The notes under the pieces: model-generated | Database searches by the model: none | Told to the model about the DNA's origin: nothing | Seen by the model: only the letters and a program-made list of their open reading frames with translations | Source: Dehalococcoidia bacterium | GTDB lineage: Bacteria; Chloroflexota; Dehalococcoidia; GIF9; AB-539-J10 | Direction of reading: 5' to 3' | Assembly: GCA_030589825.1 (NCBI GenBank) | Contig: JAUUZT010000024.1 | Location: 1 to 8,933 of the forward strand | DNA length: 8,933 nucleotides | Program-made: the position numbers and the translations under genes | Part shown: piece after piece, positions 1 to 6,452 of the stretch | How positions within the stretch are numbered: the stretch's first letter is position 1 | Layout: each line of letters starts with the position of its first letter

Positions 1-414
1 CTGTTTCTATCCTATACCATGATGGGCAATGCGCTGAAGGCATCGGCAATAAACAAGATAGCAGCCGCTAAGGTAGGAATTAATACCAGGACTATGGCTC
101 TGTGTGCCTTCACCCTTGCCGCAATAATAGGTGGCATCAGCGGGATAGTTATGGCTCCACTAGCTCTAACCTCTTACAATGTAGGGGTTATGCTTGGGCT
201 TAAGGGTTTTGTGTCTGCCTCTATTGGTGGTTTTAAAAGCCCTATTGTCTCAGTTATCGGTGGTATAACCATCGGTATTGTAGAGTCGCTTGCGGTAGGC
301 ATAAACTGGGGTCCATTCACCTCTTCCTATAAGGATGCTATCGCCATCGTGGCACTGTTACTGATATTACTAATTCGTTCCGGCAAGCTGGCAGCAGAGG
401 AGAGTACAGGCTGA
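1..414 (+). CDS. livH: LivH-type ABC importer permease, 3' part only (5' end outside window)
   Basis: This is the C-terminal 137 residues of an inner-membrane permease that carries amino acids through a Liv-type (branched-chain/hydrophobic amino acid) ABC importer. The frame is open from base 1, and family members are about 290 residues, so roughly half is missing upstream; the ATG at 19 is internal. The first visible residues include the cytoplasmic coupling loop that touches the ATPase (NALKASAINKIAAAKVGIN), the LivH equivalent of the EAA loop. Hydrophobic segments follow: a Gly-rich helix near IIGGISGIVMAP, another around FVSASIGGF, and a C-terminal helix (AIVALLLILLIRSGKL). Its TGA stop overlaps the livM ATG by one base, so the two are translationally coupled. 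Assignment to the LivH side is supported by this loop, the GGFKSPIVSVIGG segment and the order H-M-G-F. The substrate cannot be read from the permease. Confidence 0.9.
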   Translation: MFLSYTMMGNALKASAINKIAAAKVGINTRTMALCAFTLAAIIGGISGIVMAPLALTSYNVGVMLGLKGFVSASIGGFKSPIVSVIGGITIGIVESLAVGINWGPFTSSYKDAIAIVALLLILLIRSGKLAAEESTG

Positions 415-1379
415 TGTTACAATGGCTCAAGAAAAGGTGGATTTACCTCGTTGCCGCCATATTATTAATAATTATTCCCTTTGACTGGTTCCTGGGGAAA
501 TACAACACACTTCTAATTTTCATCGGACTAAACACCATGGTTACCGTAGGCCTCTGCCTGTTAATGGGCTATACAGGGCAGGTATCTCTCGGACAGGCCG
601 CATATTACGGAATCGGCGCCTACTTTTCAGCTATATTAAGCAAGACATATGGCGTTGACCCCTGGATAGCGATGTTAATCGCCGCTATAATTACCGGCAC
701 CTTCGCCTATAGTATTGGTTACCTTATCTTCCGACTGAAAGGCAATTATCTCGCTATGGCTACCCTTGGCATCGGTATAATCGTCTGGATACTCTTTCGG
801 CAACTAAGCCAGTTCACCGGCGGCCCGGACGGAATGAGTGGTATTCCCTATCTTTCCATCGGCGGATTTGTCTTCGATACCCCCTTCAAACGTTACTACC
901 TTGTCTGGTTCTTTACTCTGGCTATCCTGCTCATTTCACAAAATATTATCCGGTCACGAACAGGGAGAGCTCTGAGAGCGATTCACGGTAGTGAAGACGC
1001 GGCTGAATCTATTGGCATCAACGTCGCCCAGTTTAAGGTTAAGATTTTTGTATTGAGCGCAGTTTTTGCGTCTCTTGCCGGCAGTCTCTTTGTCCACCAC
1101 CTCCGTTTTGTCAGTCCACAACAATTTAACTTCCTGGCATCAGTAAAATTGGTAGTGATGGCGGTAATAGGAGGCCTGGCCAGTATCTGGGGGGCTATCT
1201 TTGGCGCAGCCACCACCAACATACTCAGTGATGAACTGCTGCTCAACTTTGGTGAACTGGATATTATAGTGTATGGATTGATACTTATGCTGGTAATGAT
1301 ATTCATGCCACAGGGCCTTTTTGTAAAATTAAAGGAAACGATAACTATATGGCGCGCCAGGACAGCGAAAAAGGACTAG
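414..1379 (+). CDS. livM: LivM-type ABC importer permease
   Basis: This is the second membrane subunit of the Liv-type importer, 321 residues and full length for the family. It starts with a basic N-terminus (KKRW) followed by several transmembrane helices. Family motifs are GYTGQVSLGQAAYYGIGAY at residues 52-70, TGGPDGM at 135-141, the coupling (EAA-like) loop TGRALRAIHGSEDAAESIGIN at about 183-203, and IFMPQGLF at 296-303 near the C-terminus. The start codon ATG (414-416) overlaps the livH stop as TGATG, and a GAGGAGAG stretch just upstream can serve as ribosome binding site. It should pair with LivH to form the translocation path, with LivG and LivF docking from the cytoplasm. The short tail after the last helix is basic. 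The family call is secure; the transported compound is not determined. Confidence 0.95.
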   Translation: MLQWLKKRWIYLVAAILLIIIPFDWFLGKYNTLLIFIGLNTMVTVGLCLLMGYTGQVSLGQAAYYGIGAYFSAILSKTYGVDPWIAMLIAAIITGTFAYSIGYLIFRLKGNYLAMATLGIGIIVWILFRQLSQFTGGPDGMSGIPYLSIGGFVFDTPFKRYYLVWFFTLAILLISQNIIRSRTGRALRAIHGSEDAAESIGINVAQFKVKIFVLSAVFASLAGSLFVHHLRFVSPQQFNFLASVKLVVMAVIGGLASIWGAIFGAATTNILSDELLLNFGELDIIVYGLILMLVMIFMPQGLFVKLKETITIWRARTAKKD

Positions 1380-1382
1380 GAA

Positions 1383-2156
1383 TTGAGCGAATTCATATTA
1401 CAAACTAAAGATTTAAGCAAAGCCTTTGGCGGACTTGTCGCCCTCAAAAATCTTGATATGTCTATTGAAGAGGGTAAAATTACTGCTGTTATCGGTCCTA
1501 ATGGAGCAGGTAAGACTACTTTGTTCAACCTTATTGCGGGAGTCTATTCAGCCACCAGTGGGGAGATACTTTTTAAAGGAACCCGAATAAACAGCGTACC
1601 GCCTCATAAAAGGGCATCTCTTGGTATCGCAAGGACTTTTCAACATGCACTCCTTTTTGGAAATATGACCGTCCTCGAAAATATTATGGCAGGACAGCAT
1701 ATACGCAGTCGCTATGGCATTTTGGAAGCTGCCTTATGCCTGCCTAATGCTAAACGTGAAGAAAGTCTAATCTTACTTAAGGCTACTAAATATCTTAACC
1801 TGGTAGGACTTGGCACAGAGAAAGACAAGGAAGCCTTAAGCTTGCCTCTTGGACGACAGAAACTACTGGCTATCGCTCGTGCCATGGCTACTGAGCCAAA
1901 GATTTTACTGCTCGATGAGCCTGGTGCAGGACTGACTACTCTTGAAAAACGAGCCCTGAGCGATTTAATCCACCGAATTATAGACATGGGAATAACTGTA
2001 CTGCTTGTTGAGCATGATATGCCCTTAGTAATGGGACTCGCAGAAAAGGTTATAGTACTGGACAGCGGACAAAAGATTGCAGAAGGTGGTGCTTCTCAAA
2101 TTCAGAGAGATAAAAGAGTTATTGCGGTTTATCTCGGCGAGGAAGTGGAGGAATAA
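1383..2156 (+). CDS. livG: LivG-type ABC importer ATPase
   Basis: This is a cytoplasmic ATPase of 257 residues that powers the Liv importer. Visible motifs are Walker A GPNGAGKT at 38-45, Q-loop Gln87 in ARTFQH, a signature region at 153-159 (SLPLGRQ), Walker B ILLLDEP at 174-180 with catalytic Glu179, and switch His211 in VEHDM. The signature departs from LSGGQ; LivG proteins commonly vary here (for example AYGQQ), but Arg158 where Gln is usual is worth noting. The start is TTG at 1383, with AAGGA at 1371-1375 as ribosome binding site, only 3 bases after the livM stop. The RTFQH segment and the HDMPLVMGLA stretch after the switch His are typical of LivG rather than LivF. Its TAA stop overlaps the livF ATG. 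Confidence 0.94.
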   Translation: MSEFILQTKDLSKAFGGLVALKNLDMSIEEGKITAVIGPNGAGKTTLFNLIAGVYSATSGEILFKGTRINSVPPHKRASLGIARTFQHALLFGNMTVLENIMAGQHIRSRYGILEAALCLPNAKREESLILLKATKYLNLVGLGTEKDKEALSLPLGRQKLLAIARAMATEPKILLLDEPGAGLTTLEKRALSDLIHRIIDMGITVLLVEHDMPLVMGLAEKVIVLDSGQKIAEGGASQIQRDKRVIAVYLGEEVEE

Positions 2157-2914
2157 TGCTAAGGGTTGAAAATGTAACCGTGGTTAATGGTCGGGTTACG
2201 GCAGTAAGAGATGCTTCTTTTATTGTAAACGAAGGGGAAATAGTCACCCTGATTGGGAGTAATGGAGCGGGCAAGAGTACAATGCTCAACGCTATAGCCG
2301 GATATATACCTCTACAGAGCGGTAGTGTCAGGTTACACGACCAGCAACTGTCCGGGCTTACACCCCACCAGATGGTAAAACTCGGACTAGCCTATGTTCC
2401 AGAAGGAAGACAGCTCTTCGGACCAATGACAGTTATGGATAACCTGCTTCTCGGAGCTTACTCCTGGTGCTCAGAAAAACCGTTTGGCACTCTAGGTTAT
2501 GTTGGCTGGTTCGTGCGTCAACCATCAGTCCAAGCCAATCTGGAGATGGTATTCCATCTCTTCCCTGTTTTAAAAGAACGTTATAAACAGCAGGCGGGCA
2601 GTCTCAGCGGGGGAGAACAACAGATGCTGGCGATTGGCCAGATATTAATGTCCTCACCAAGGATTATATTACTGGACGAACCATCCCTTGGGCTGGCACC
2701 AACTTTAGTAAAAGACATACTGAAACTTCTTGTTAAATTAAGAAATGATGGAATTACTATACTCCTTATCGAACAGGATGCTAAGGCTGCTCTAAAAATC
2801 GCCGACAGGGGCTATGTTATGGAAAGAGGACGTATTACCATTGAAGGCACAGCCAGAGAGCTTTTAGGCAATGACAAGGTTATACAGGCATACCTGGGCA
2901 AATCGGTTGGTTAG
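2156..2914 (+). CDS. livF: LivF-type ABC importer ATPase
   Basis: This is the second ATPase of the importer, 252 residues and about 15 longer than usual for LivF. Motifs are Walker A GSNGAGKS at 34-41, the LivF-typical YVPEGRQLFGPMTV at 80-93 just after the Q-loop region, signature LSGGEQQ at 150-156, and Walker B IILLDEP at 170-176. The switch position reads IEQD with Gln207; Gln in place of His is normal for LivF. The extra length lies between GAYS (100-103) and VFHLFP (132-137), an insert rich in Trp, Tyr and Gly. The ATG overlaps the livG TAA by one base, and GTGGAGGAA just upstream is a strong ribosome binding site. It is the last transporter gene; a 73-base gap follows before the CoA ligase. 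Confidence 0.94.
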   Translation: MLRVENVTVVNGRVTAVRDASFIVNEGEIVTLIGSNGAGKSTMLNAIAGYIPLQSGSVRLHDQQLSGLTPHQMVKLGLAYVPEGRQLFGPMTVMDNLLLGAYSWCSEKPFGTLGYVGWFVRQPSVQANLEMVFHLFPVLKERYKQQAGSLSGGEQQMLAIGQILMSSPRIILLDEPSLGLAPTLVKDILKLLVKLRNDGITILLIEQDAKAALKIADRGYVMERGRITIEGTARELLGNDKVIQAYLGKSVG

Positions 2915-2979
2915 TATTGCATACCATGATAAAATAAAATCCAGTATAAGATATTTTCTCTATCATTAAATTTGGAGGT
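2907..2979 (+). promoter_or_regulatory. AT-rich gap before the CoA ligase: weak promoter candidate and strong RBS
   Basis: The 73 bases between livF and the ligase are AT-rich, unlike the overlapping junctions upstream. A possible sigma-70-like promoter is TTGGTT (2907-2912) and TAAAAT (2930-2935) with a 17-base spacer. TATAAG at 2945-2950 is another -10-like word without a good -35. ATGATA (2926-2931) and TATCAT (2961-2966) form a loose inverted pair. GGAGGT at 2974-2979 lies 8 bases before the ligase ATG and is a clear ribosome binding site. The ligase may therefore have its own promoter as well as read-through from the transporter genes. The RBS is certain by sequence; the promoter is a guess. 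Confidence 0.35.
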
Positions 2980-2987
2980 AACAGGCA

Positions 2988-4286
2988 ATGATTTGGAATA
3001 CCAAATATGAAACGATGCCAAGGAAGGAACTGGAAGAACTTCAACTGGAAAGGCTGAAGTACCAGGTAGCCAGGGTCTACGAGAAAGTCCCTTTTTACCG
3101 GCAGGCATTCATGGAGCGGGGCATAACCCCGTCCAGCATTCGTTCTTTAGCTGACCTCGCCAGGTTGCCTTTTACCGTTAAGCAGGACTTCAGGGATAAC
3201 TATCCATTCGGGTTGCTTGCTGTTCCTATGGAGCAGGTAGTAAGGCTTCATGCCTCCAGTGGTACTACGGGAAAACCCGTAATAGCTCCGTACACTGCCG
3301 GTGATATAAACATGTGGGCAGAGGTTATGGCAAGGACTTTATCATGCGCAGGGATGACAAAAAATGACATAATGCAGAATGCCTATGGCTATGGGCTTTT
3401 CACCGGTGGGCTCGGTTTCCACTATGGTGGTGAAAGACTCGGAGCAACGGTCATTCCCACAGCTGCCGGTAACACCAAAAGACAAATCATGCTCATGGAA
3501 GACCTGGGTACTACGGTCATTACATGCACCCCTTCTTACTCACTCACCATCGCCGAAACAGCCCTGGAAATGGGAGTAGATTTGAAAACCTCCAAGCTGA
3601 GACTGGGGGTTCTGGGAGCTGAGCCTTGTTCAGAACAGATGAGGCAGGAAATAGAAAACAAGCTACCAATACAAGCGATAGATATATACGGGCTTACTGA
3701 AATGGTAGGCCCCGGAGTTTCCGTAGAATGCCCTCACAAACTTGGTATGCACATCTTCGAAGATAATTTCCTCGCGGAGATAATTGACCCTCTAACAGGA
3801 GAACAACTTCCTTATGGAGAGAAGGGAGAACTGGTATTAACTACCCTTACCAAGGAGGCATTGCCTATTATACGCTTCAGGACCAAAGACATTACCTCGT
3901 TAAACCCTGAGCCGTGCAAGTGCGGAAGAACACTGGTGCGAATGTCCAAAATAACAGGAAGAACAGATGATATGCTGATTATCCGTGGTGTTAATGTCTT
4001 TCCTTCTCAAATAGAGAGTGTCCTACTAGAGGTTGAAGGGGTTGAACCACACTATATTATCGTAGTCGACCGTAAACGCCACATGGACACATTGGAAATT
4101 CAGGTCGAGGTATCCGATGAGGTATTCTCTGACGAAGCGCGTAAAATGGAGGAACTGGAAAAGAGGTTGATGGAAGAGATGGAGAGCACGTTGGGCATCA
4201 GTCCAGTTATCAAGCTGATAGAACCCAAATCCATTCCACGAACTGTAGGAAAGGCCAAGAGAGTTTATGACCGTCGAGAACTTTAA
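2988..4286 (+). CDS. paaK: Phenylacetate-CoA ligase family enzyme (AMP-forming)
   Basis: This is an adenylate-forming acyl/aryl-CoA ligase of 432 residues, the usual PaaK length. It would activate an aryl or short acid with ATP and CoA to acyl-CoA, AMP and PPi in the cytoplasm. Motifs in order are the ATP-binding loop SSGTTGKP at 90-97, YGLTE at 234-238, RFRTKD at 296-301, the hinge GRTDDMLIIRGVNVFP at 324-339, and PRTVGKAKR at 418-426 with the likely catalytic Lys422. Cys248, His250, Cys310 and Cys312 could form a structural metal site. The ATG is fixed by GGAGGT 8 bases upstream. Neighbours (ACT protein downstream, opposing iorAB) match the association of PaaK-like ligases with indolepyruvate oxidoreductase in anaerobes and archaea. 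The exact substrate (phenylacetate, indoleacetate, hydroxyphenylacetate or a branched acid) is not readable from the sequence, and PaaK is a family-level name here. Confidence 0.88.
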   Translation: MIWNTKYETMPRKELEELQLERLKYQVARVYEKVPFYRQAFMERGITPSSIRSLADLARLPFTVKQDFRDNYPFGLLAVPMEQVVRLHASSGTTGKPVIAPYTAGDINMWAEVMARTLSCAGMTKNDIMQNAYGYGLFTGGLGFHYGGERLGATVIPTAAGNTKRQIMLMEDLGTTVITCTPSYSLTIAETALEMGVDLKTSKLRLGVLGAEPCSEQMRQEIENKLPIQAIDIYGLTEMVGPGVSVECPHKLGMHIFEDNFLAEIIDPLTGEQLPYGEKGELVLTTLTKEALPIIRFRTKDITSLNPEPCKCGRTLVRMSKITGRTDDMLIIRGVNVFPSQIESVLLEVEGVEPHYIIVVDRKRHMDTLEIQVEVSDEVFSDEARKMEELEKRLMEEMESTLGISPVIKLIEPKSIPRTVGKAKRVYDRREL

Positions 4287-4310
4287 TCACTGACAGGGGG
4301 TAAAGTAAAA

Positions 4311-4703
4311 ATGAAAGTAAAACAGATTTCTATATTTATAGAAAACCAACCCGGCCGACTGGTTGCTATATTGGAAGCTCTAAAAGCGAAAAATATTAGC
4401 ATGCTCGCTCTTTTCGTCTCTGATACCACTGATTTCGGGATAGTCCGTATGATTCTCTCCGACACGGCGCTGGGTATAAAGACATTAAGAGAAGCTAATT
4501 TTGCAGTAAAGGAGTCTGTTGTTCTAAAACAAGAAATCCCGGATGTTCCGGGGGGTCTCCTCGAGACGATAGCCAGGCCCTTAACTGAGGCGGGGATAAA
4601 CCTCGAGTATTTTTACGCTTTTCTTGACACCACTCCCGGTAAAGCCACCATTATTATTAAAGTGGCTGACCCCGATAAAGCTGAAGAAGTACTCAGCAGA
4701 TAA
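4311..4703 (+). CDS. Small tandem ACT-domain protein (probable amino acid sensor)
   Basis: This is a 130-residue protein made of two ACT folds and nothing else. The first spans about residues 3-70 and carries ENQPGRL at 11-17, the Pro-Gly-Arg-Leu turn where ACT domains bind amino acids at dimer interfaces, and DFGIVR at 41-46. The second spans about 71-130, with PDVPGGL at 77-83, a helix ending AGINLEYFYAF, and the strand KATIIIK at 111-117. No DNA-binding or catalytic domain is present. Stand-alone tandem ACT proteins often follow PaaK-type ligases, and this one starts 24 bases after the ligase stop, with an AGGGGG ribosome binding site 10 bases before its ATG. A role in sensing an aromatic or branched-chain amino acid and modulating the ligase is inference. 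The second domain ends soon after its last helix, so the C-terminus is slightly short. Confidence 0.82.
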   Translation: MKVKQISIFIENQPGRLVAILEALKAKNISMLALFVSDTTDFGIVRMILSDTALGIKTLREANFAVKESVVLKQEIPDVPGGLLETIARPLTEAGINLEYFYAFLDTTPGKATIIIKVADPDKAEEVLSR

Positions 4704-4707
4704 TCAA

Positions 4708-5142
4708 TTATTTAACTGGTGTAATGGGAACTGTGGTGCCGGTAGCTCGAGCAATTAGCTTGTTGTGCTGATTGGTAACAGTTATTTCAGATATACCAAC
4801 CCGTCTGCCGTTTTTTATCACGTGGCATTCAGCCGTAAGCGTATCATTTGTTGCTGCTCCATTGATAAAGTGGATGTCAAATTGGGTAGCTACACTGGGA
4901 TAAGCAAGTGAATTAGAAGCGTAAGCGAATGCCTGGTCAGCGATGGATGTTATTATGCCGCCAAAGATAAACCCATTGAAATTATGATATTCAGGTAACA
5001 TAAGCATGGACACTTTGGCATAGCCTGCTTTAAGCTCGATAACCCTCATATTAAGAAAAGAGGCAATCGGTTCTAGCTGCATTTTCTCAGTTAATACCTC
5101 TACGTTTTTATCTGCACTATTATCCTGTCCGTCTTTCTTCAT
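4708..5142 (-). CDS. PaaI-like hotdog-fold acyl-CoA thioesterase
   Basis: This is a 144-residue single hotdog domain of the PaaI/4HBT thioesterase type, expected to hydrolyse an acyl- or aryl-CoA to free acid and CoA in the cytoplasm. The core helix reads GGIITSIADQAFAYASNS at 61-78 and closely parallels PaaI. Asp69 fits the catalytic acid, and Asn54 with Gly57 fits the conserved loop before it. The His of the usual HGG motif is replaced by Phe60, so catalysis may differ. Residues 1-20 are a polar extension; an alternative start at Met21 is possible but its GAGG is about 14 bases away. The chosen ATG has only a modest AGGG upstream. It is last in the iorA-iorB-aminotransferase direction but separated by 122 bases. 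Its stop lies 4 bases from the stop of the opposing ACT gene. Confidence 0.85.
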   Translation of the reverse strand: MKKDGQDNSADKNVEVLTEKMQLEPIASFLNMRVIELKAGYAKVSMLMLPEYHNFNGFIFGGIITSIADQAFAYASNSLAYPSVATQFDIHFINGAATNDTLTAECHVIKNGRRVGISEITVTNQHNKLIARATGTTVPITPVK

Positions 5143-5171
5143 AATAAATCCCTATCCTGTATTCACTATTC

Positions 5172-5190
5172 AATTGTGAAAATGACAATT
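5172..5190. repeat. Short inverted repeat upstream of the thioesterase gene
   Basis: AATTGT (5172-5177) and ACAATT (5185-5190) are perfect inverted arms around a 7-base centre. They lie about 30 bases upstream of the thioesterase start, inside the 122-base gap (5143-5264). The size and position suit an operator for a dimeric regulator. No convincing promoter pair was found around it: TTGTCA on the minus strand overlaps the repeat, but no good -10 lies 16-18 bases further. Such short AT-rich arms also occur by chance. The rest of the gap holds nothing recognisable. Confidence 0.3.
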
Positions 5191-5264
5191 AACCTCATTC
5201 TCTATATATTTAACGAGAGGGGAAAGTATTTAAGAGGAGCAATGGAAAATGTCTCGATGAAAAT

Positions 5265-6452
5265 CTAGGCTGCTTTGTACTTTTGGGCTATTTTACCAAA
5301 ACCCTCCAGCGAACCTTCCAGCGTGCTATCTTTAACGCAATAAGAAAGCCTGAAATGTCCAGGGTAACCAAACCCGCTGCCCGGTACCACCAGAACCTTA
5401 TGCTGGGATAGCTCTTTAACGAAGGCAACGTCATCCTTCAACGGAGCTTCAGGAAATATATAGAACGCTCCCTGGGGCTTTGTGACGTTGTATCCAACAC
5501 TGGTCAGACCATCACAAATTAAATCCCTTTTACGTTGATACTCATCTATTGATACGGTGACCCCCTGCAGGGCACGTATTACATTCTGCATAAGAGCCGG
5601 CGCATTAACATATCCGAGTACGCGATTACAGAATATAAGCCCGGCTATTATTTCATCATGCTGCTTCAATTCAGGGTGAACTGCAATATACCCAATCCGT
5701 TCTCCGGGCAAGGCAAGGTCCTTAGAATAGGAATTAACAACAAAGCTCTGCTTGTAATAGGACCAGATATGTGGACACTTTATCCCTCCATATACTATAT
5801 AACGGTAAGCCTCATCGCTGATGAGTGATATCGGTGAGTCGAATTCCAGGGATTTCTTCTCCAGTAGTTTACCGAGTGTATGAACAAAGTCGGCGTTATA
5901 GACCGCTCCAGTAGGATTATTCGGTGAGTTAATTATCACCGCTTTAGTTTTTGAATTGATGGCATTATCAAGCTCATCGAATCGCGGTATAAATTGTTCA
6001 TCTGTGGATACAACCTTGACTACCCCATTGTGATTATGAATATAGTGAAGGTATTCAGGGAAAAATGGAGAGAAAATAATCACTTCATCGCCGGGGTTAA
6101 GTATTGTCTTGAGCACAACGTTCAAGCCACCGGCGGCTCCGCAACTCATGATAATATCGCCCTGGTTGATTTCCGTGCCTGACTCAACAGACAGATATTC
6201 GGCCACTGCTTTTCTGGTTTCTACATAGCCGGCGTTTGCCATATAACGGTGCATTCCCTGAAGAGGATTATTTACAATCCTTTTCAGTTCCTGACAGAAC
6301 TCGTCTGGTGGTTCAAAAATGGGGTTCCCCAGGGTAAGGTCAAAAACATTACTCTCGCCGTAACGCTTTTTGAGGTTATTACCTTCCTCAAACATTCTCC
6401 TTATCCAGGAGCTTTGCTCCATACTGTGTCTGACAGTATCAGAAAGAACCAT
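5265..6452 (-). CDS. PLP-dependent aminotransferase, class I/II (aspartate aminotransferase fold)
   Basis: This cytoplasmic fold-type I aminotransferase is 395 residues from the chosen start. It moves an amino group between an amino acid and a 2-oxo acid. Key residues, numbered from that start: the SPNNPTG loop with Asn178-Gly182, Asp213 and Tyr216 in SDEAYR (contacting the PLP ring), the Schiff-base lysine Lys244 in SYSKD, and Arg368 in FRLSYC for the substrate carboxylate. The frame extends to an ATG at 6491 that would overlap iorB by 53 bases and has no ribosome binding site. The ATG at 6450-6452 has AGAGGA 8 bases upstream, overlaps iorB by only 14 bases and gives the usual N-terminus, so it is preferred. 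Next to IorAB it most likely supplies arylpyruvates or other 2-oxo acids. Substrate preference is inferred from context; Asp/Ala-type activity remains possible. Confidence 0.88.
   Translation of the reverse strand: MVLSDTVRHSMEQSSWIRRMFEEGNNLKKRYGESNVFDLTLGNPIFEPPDEFCQELKRIVNNPLQGMHRYMANAGYVETRKAVAEYLSVESGTEINQGDIIMSCGAAGGLNVVLKTILNPGDEVIIFSPFFPEYLHYIHNHNGVVKVVSTDEQFIPRFDELDNAINSKTKAVIINSPNNPTGAVYNADFVHTLGKLLEKKSLEFDSPISLISDEAYRYIVYGGIKCPHIWSYYKQSFVVNSYSKDLALPGERIGYIAVHPELKQHDEIIAGLIFCNRVLGYVNAPALMQNVIRALQGVTVSIDEYQRKRDLICDGLTSVGYNVTKPQGAFYIFPEAPLKDDVAFVKELSQHKVLVVPGSGFGYPGHFRLSYCVKDSTLEGSLEGFGKIAQKYKAA

Noticed and set aside
983..1306. 107-codon minus-strand open frame inside livM
   Set aside because: It lies wholly within a gene with strong family motifs; its Ser/Thr-rich low-complexity translation is a shadow of hydrophobic codons.
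1712..1987. 91-codon minus-strand open frame inside livG
   Set aside because: It is antisense to the signature and Walker B region of a secure ATPase gene, with no recognisable domain.
4700..4711. AT dyad ATAAT-CA-ATTAT as a bidirectional terminator
   Set aside because: The stem is 5 A/T pairs with a 2-base centre, too weak and without a GC-rich stem or U-tract.
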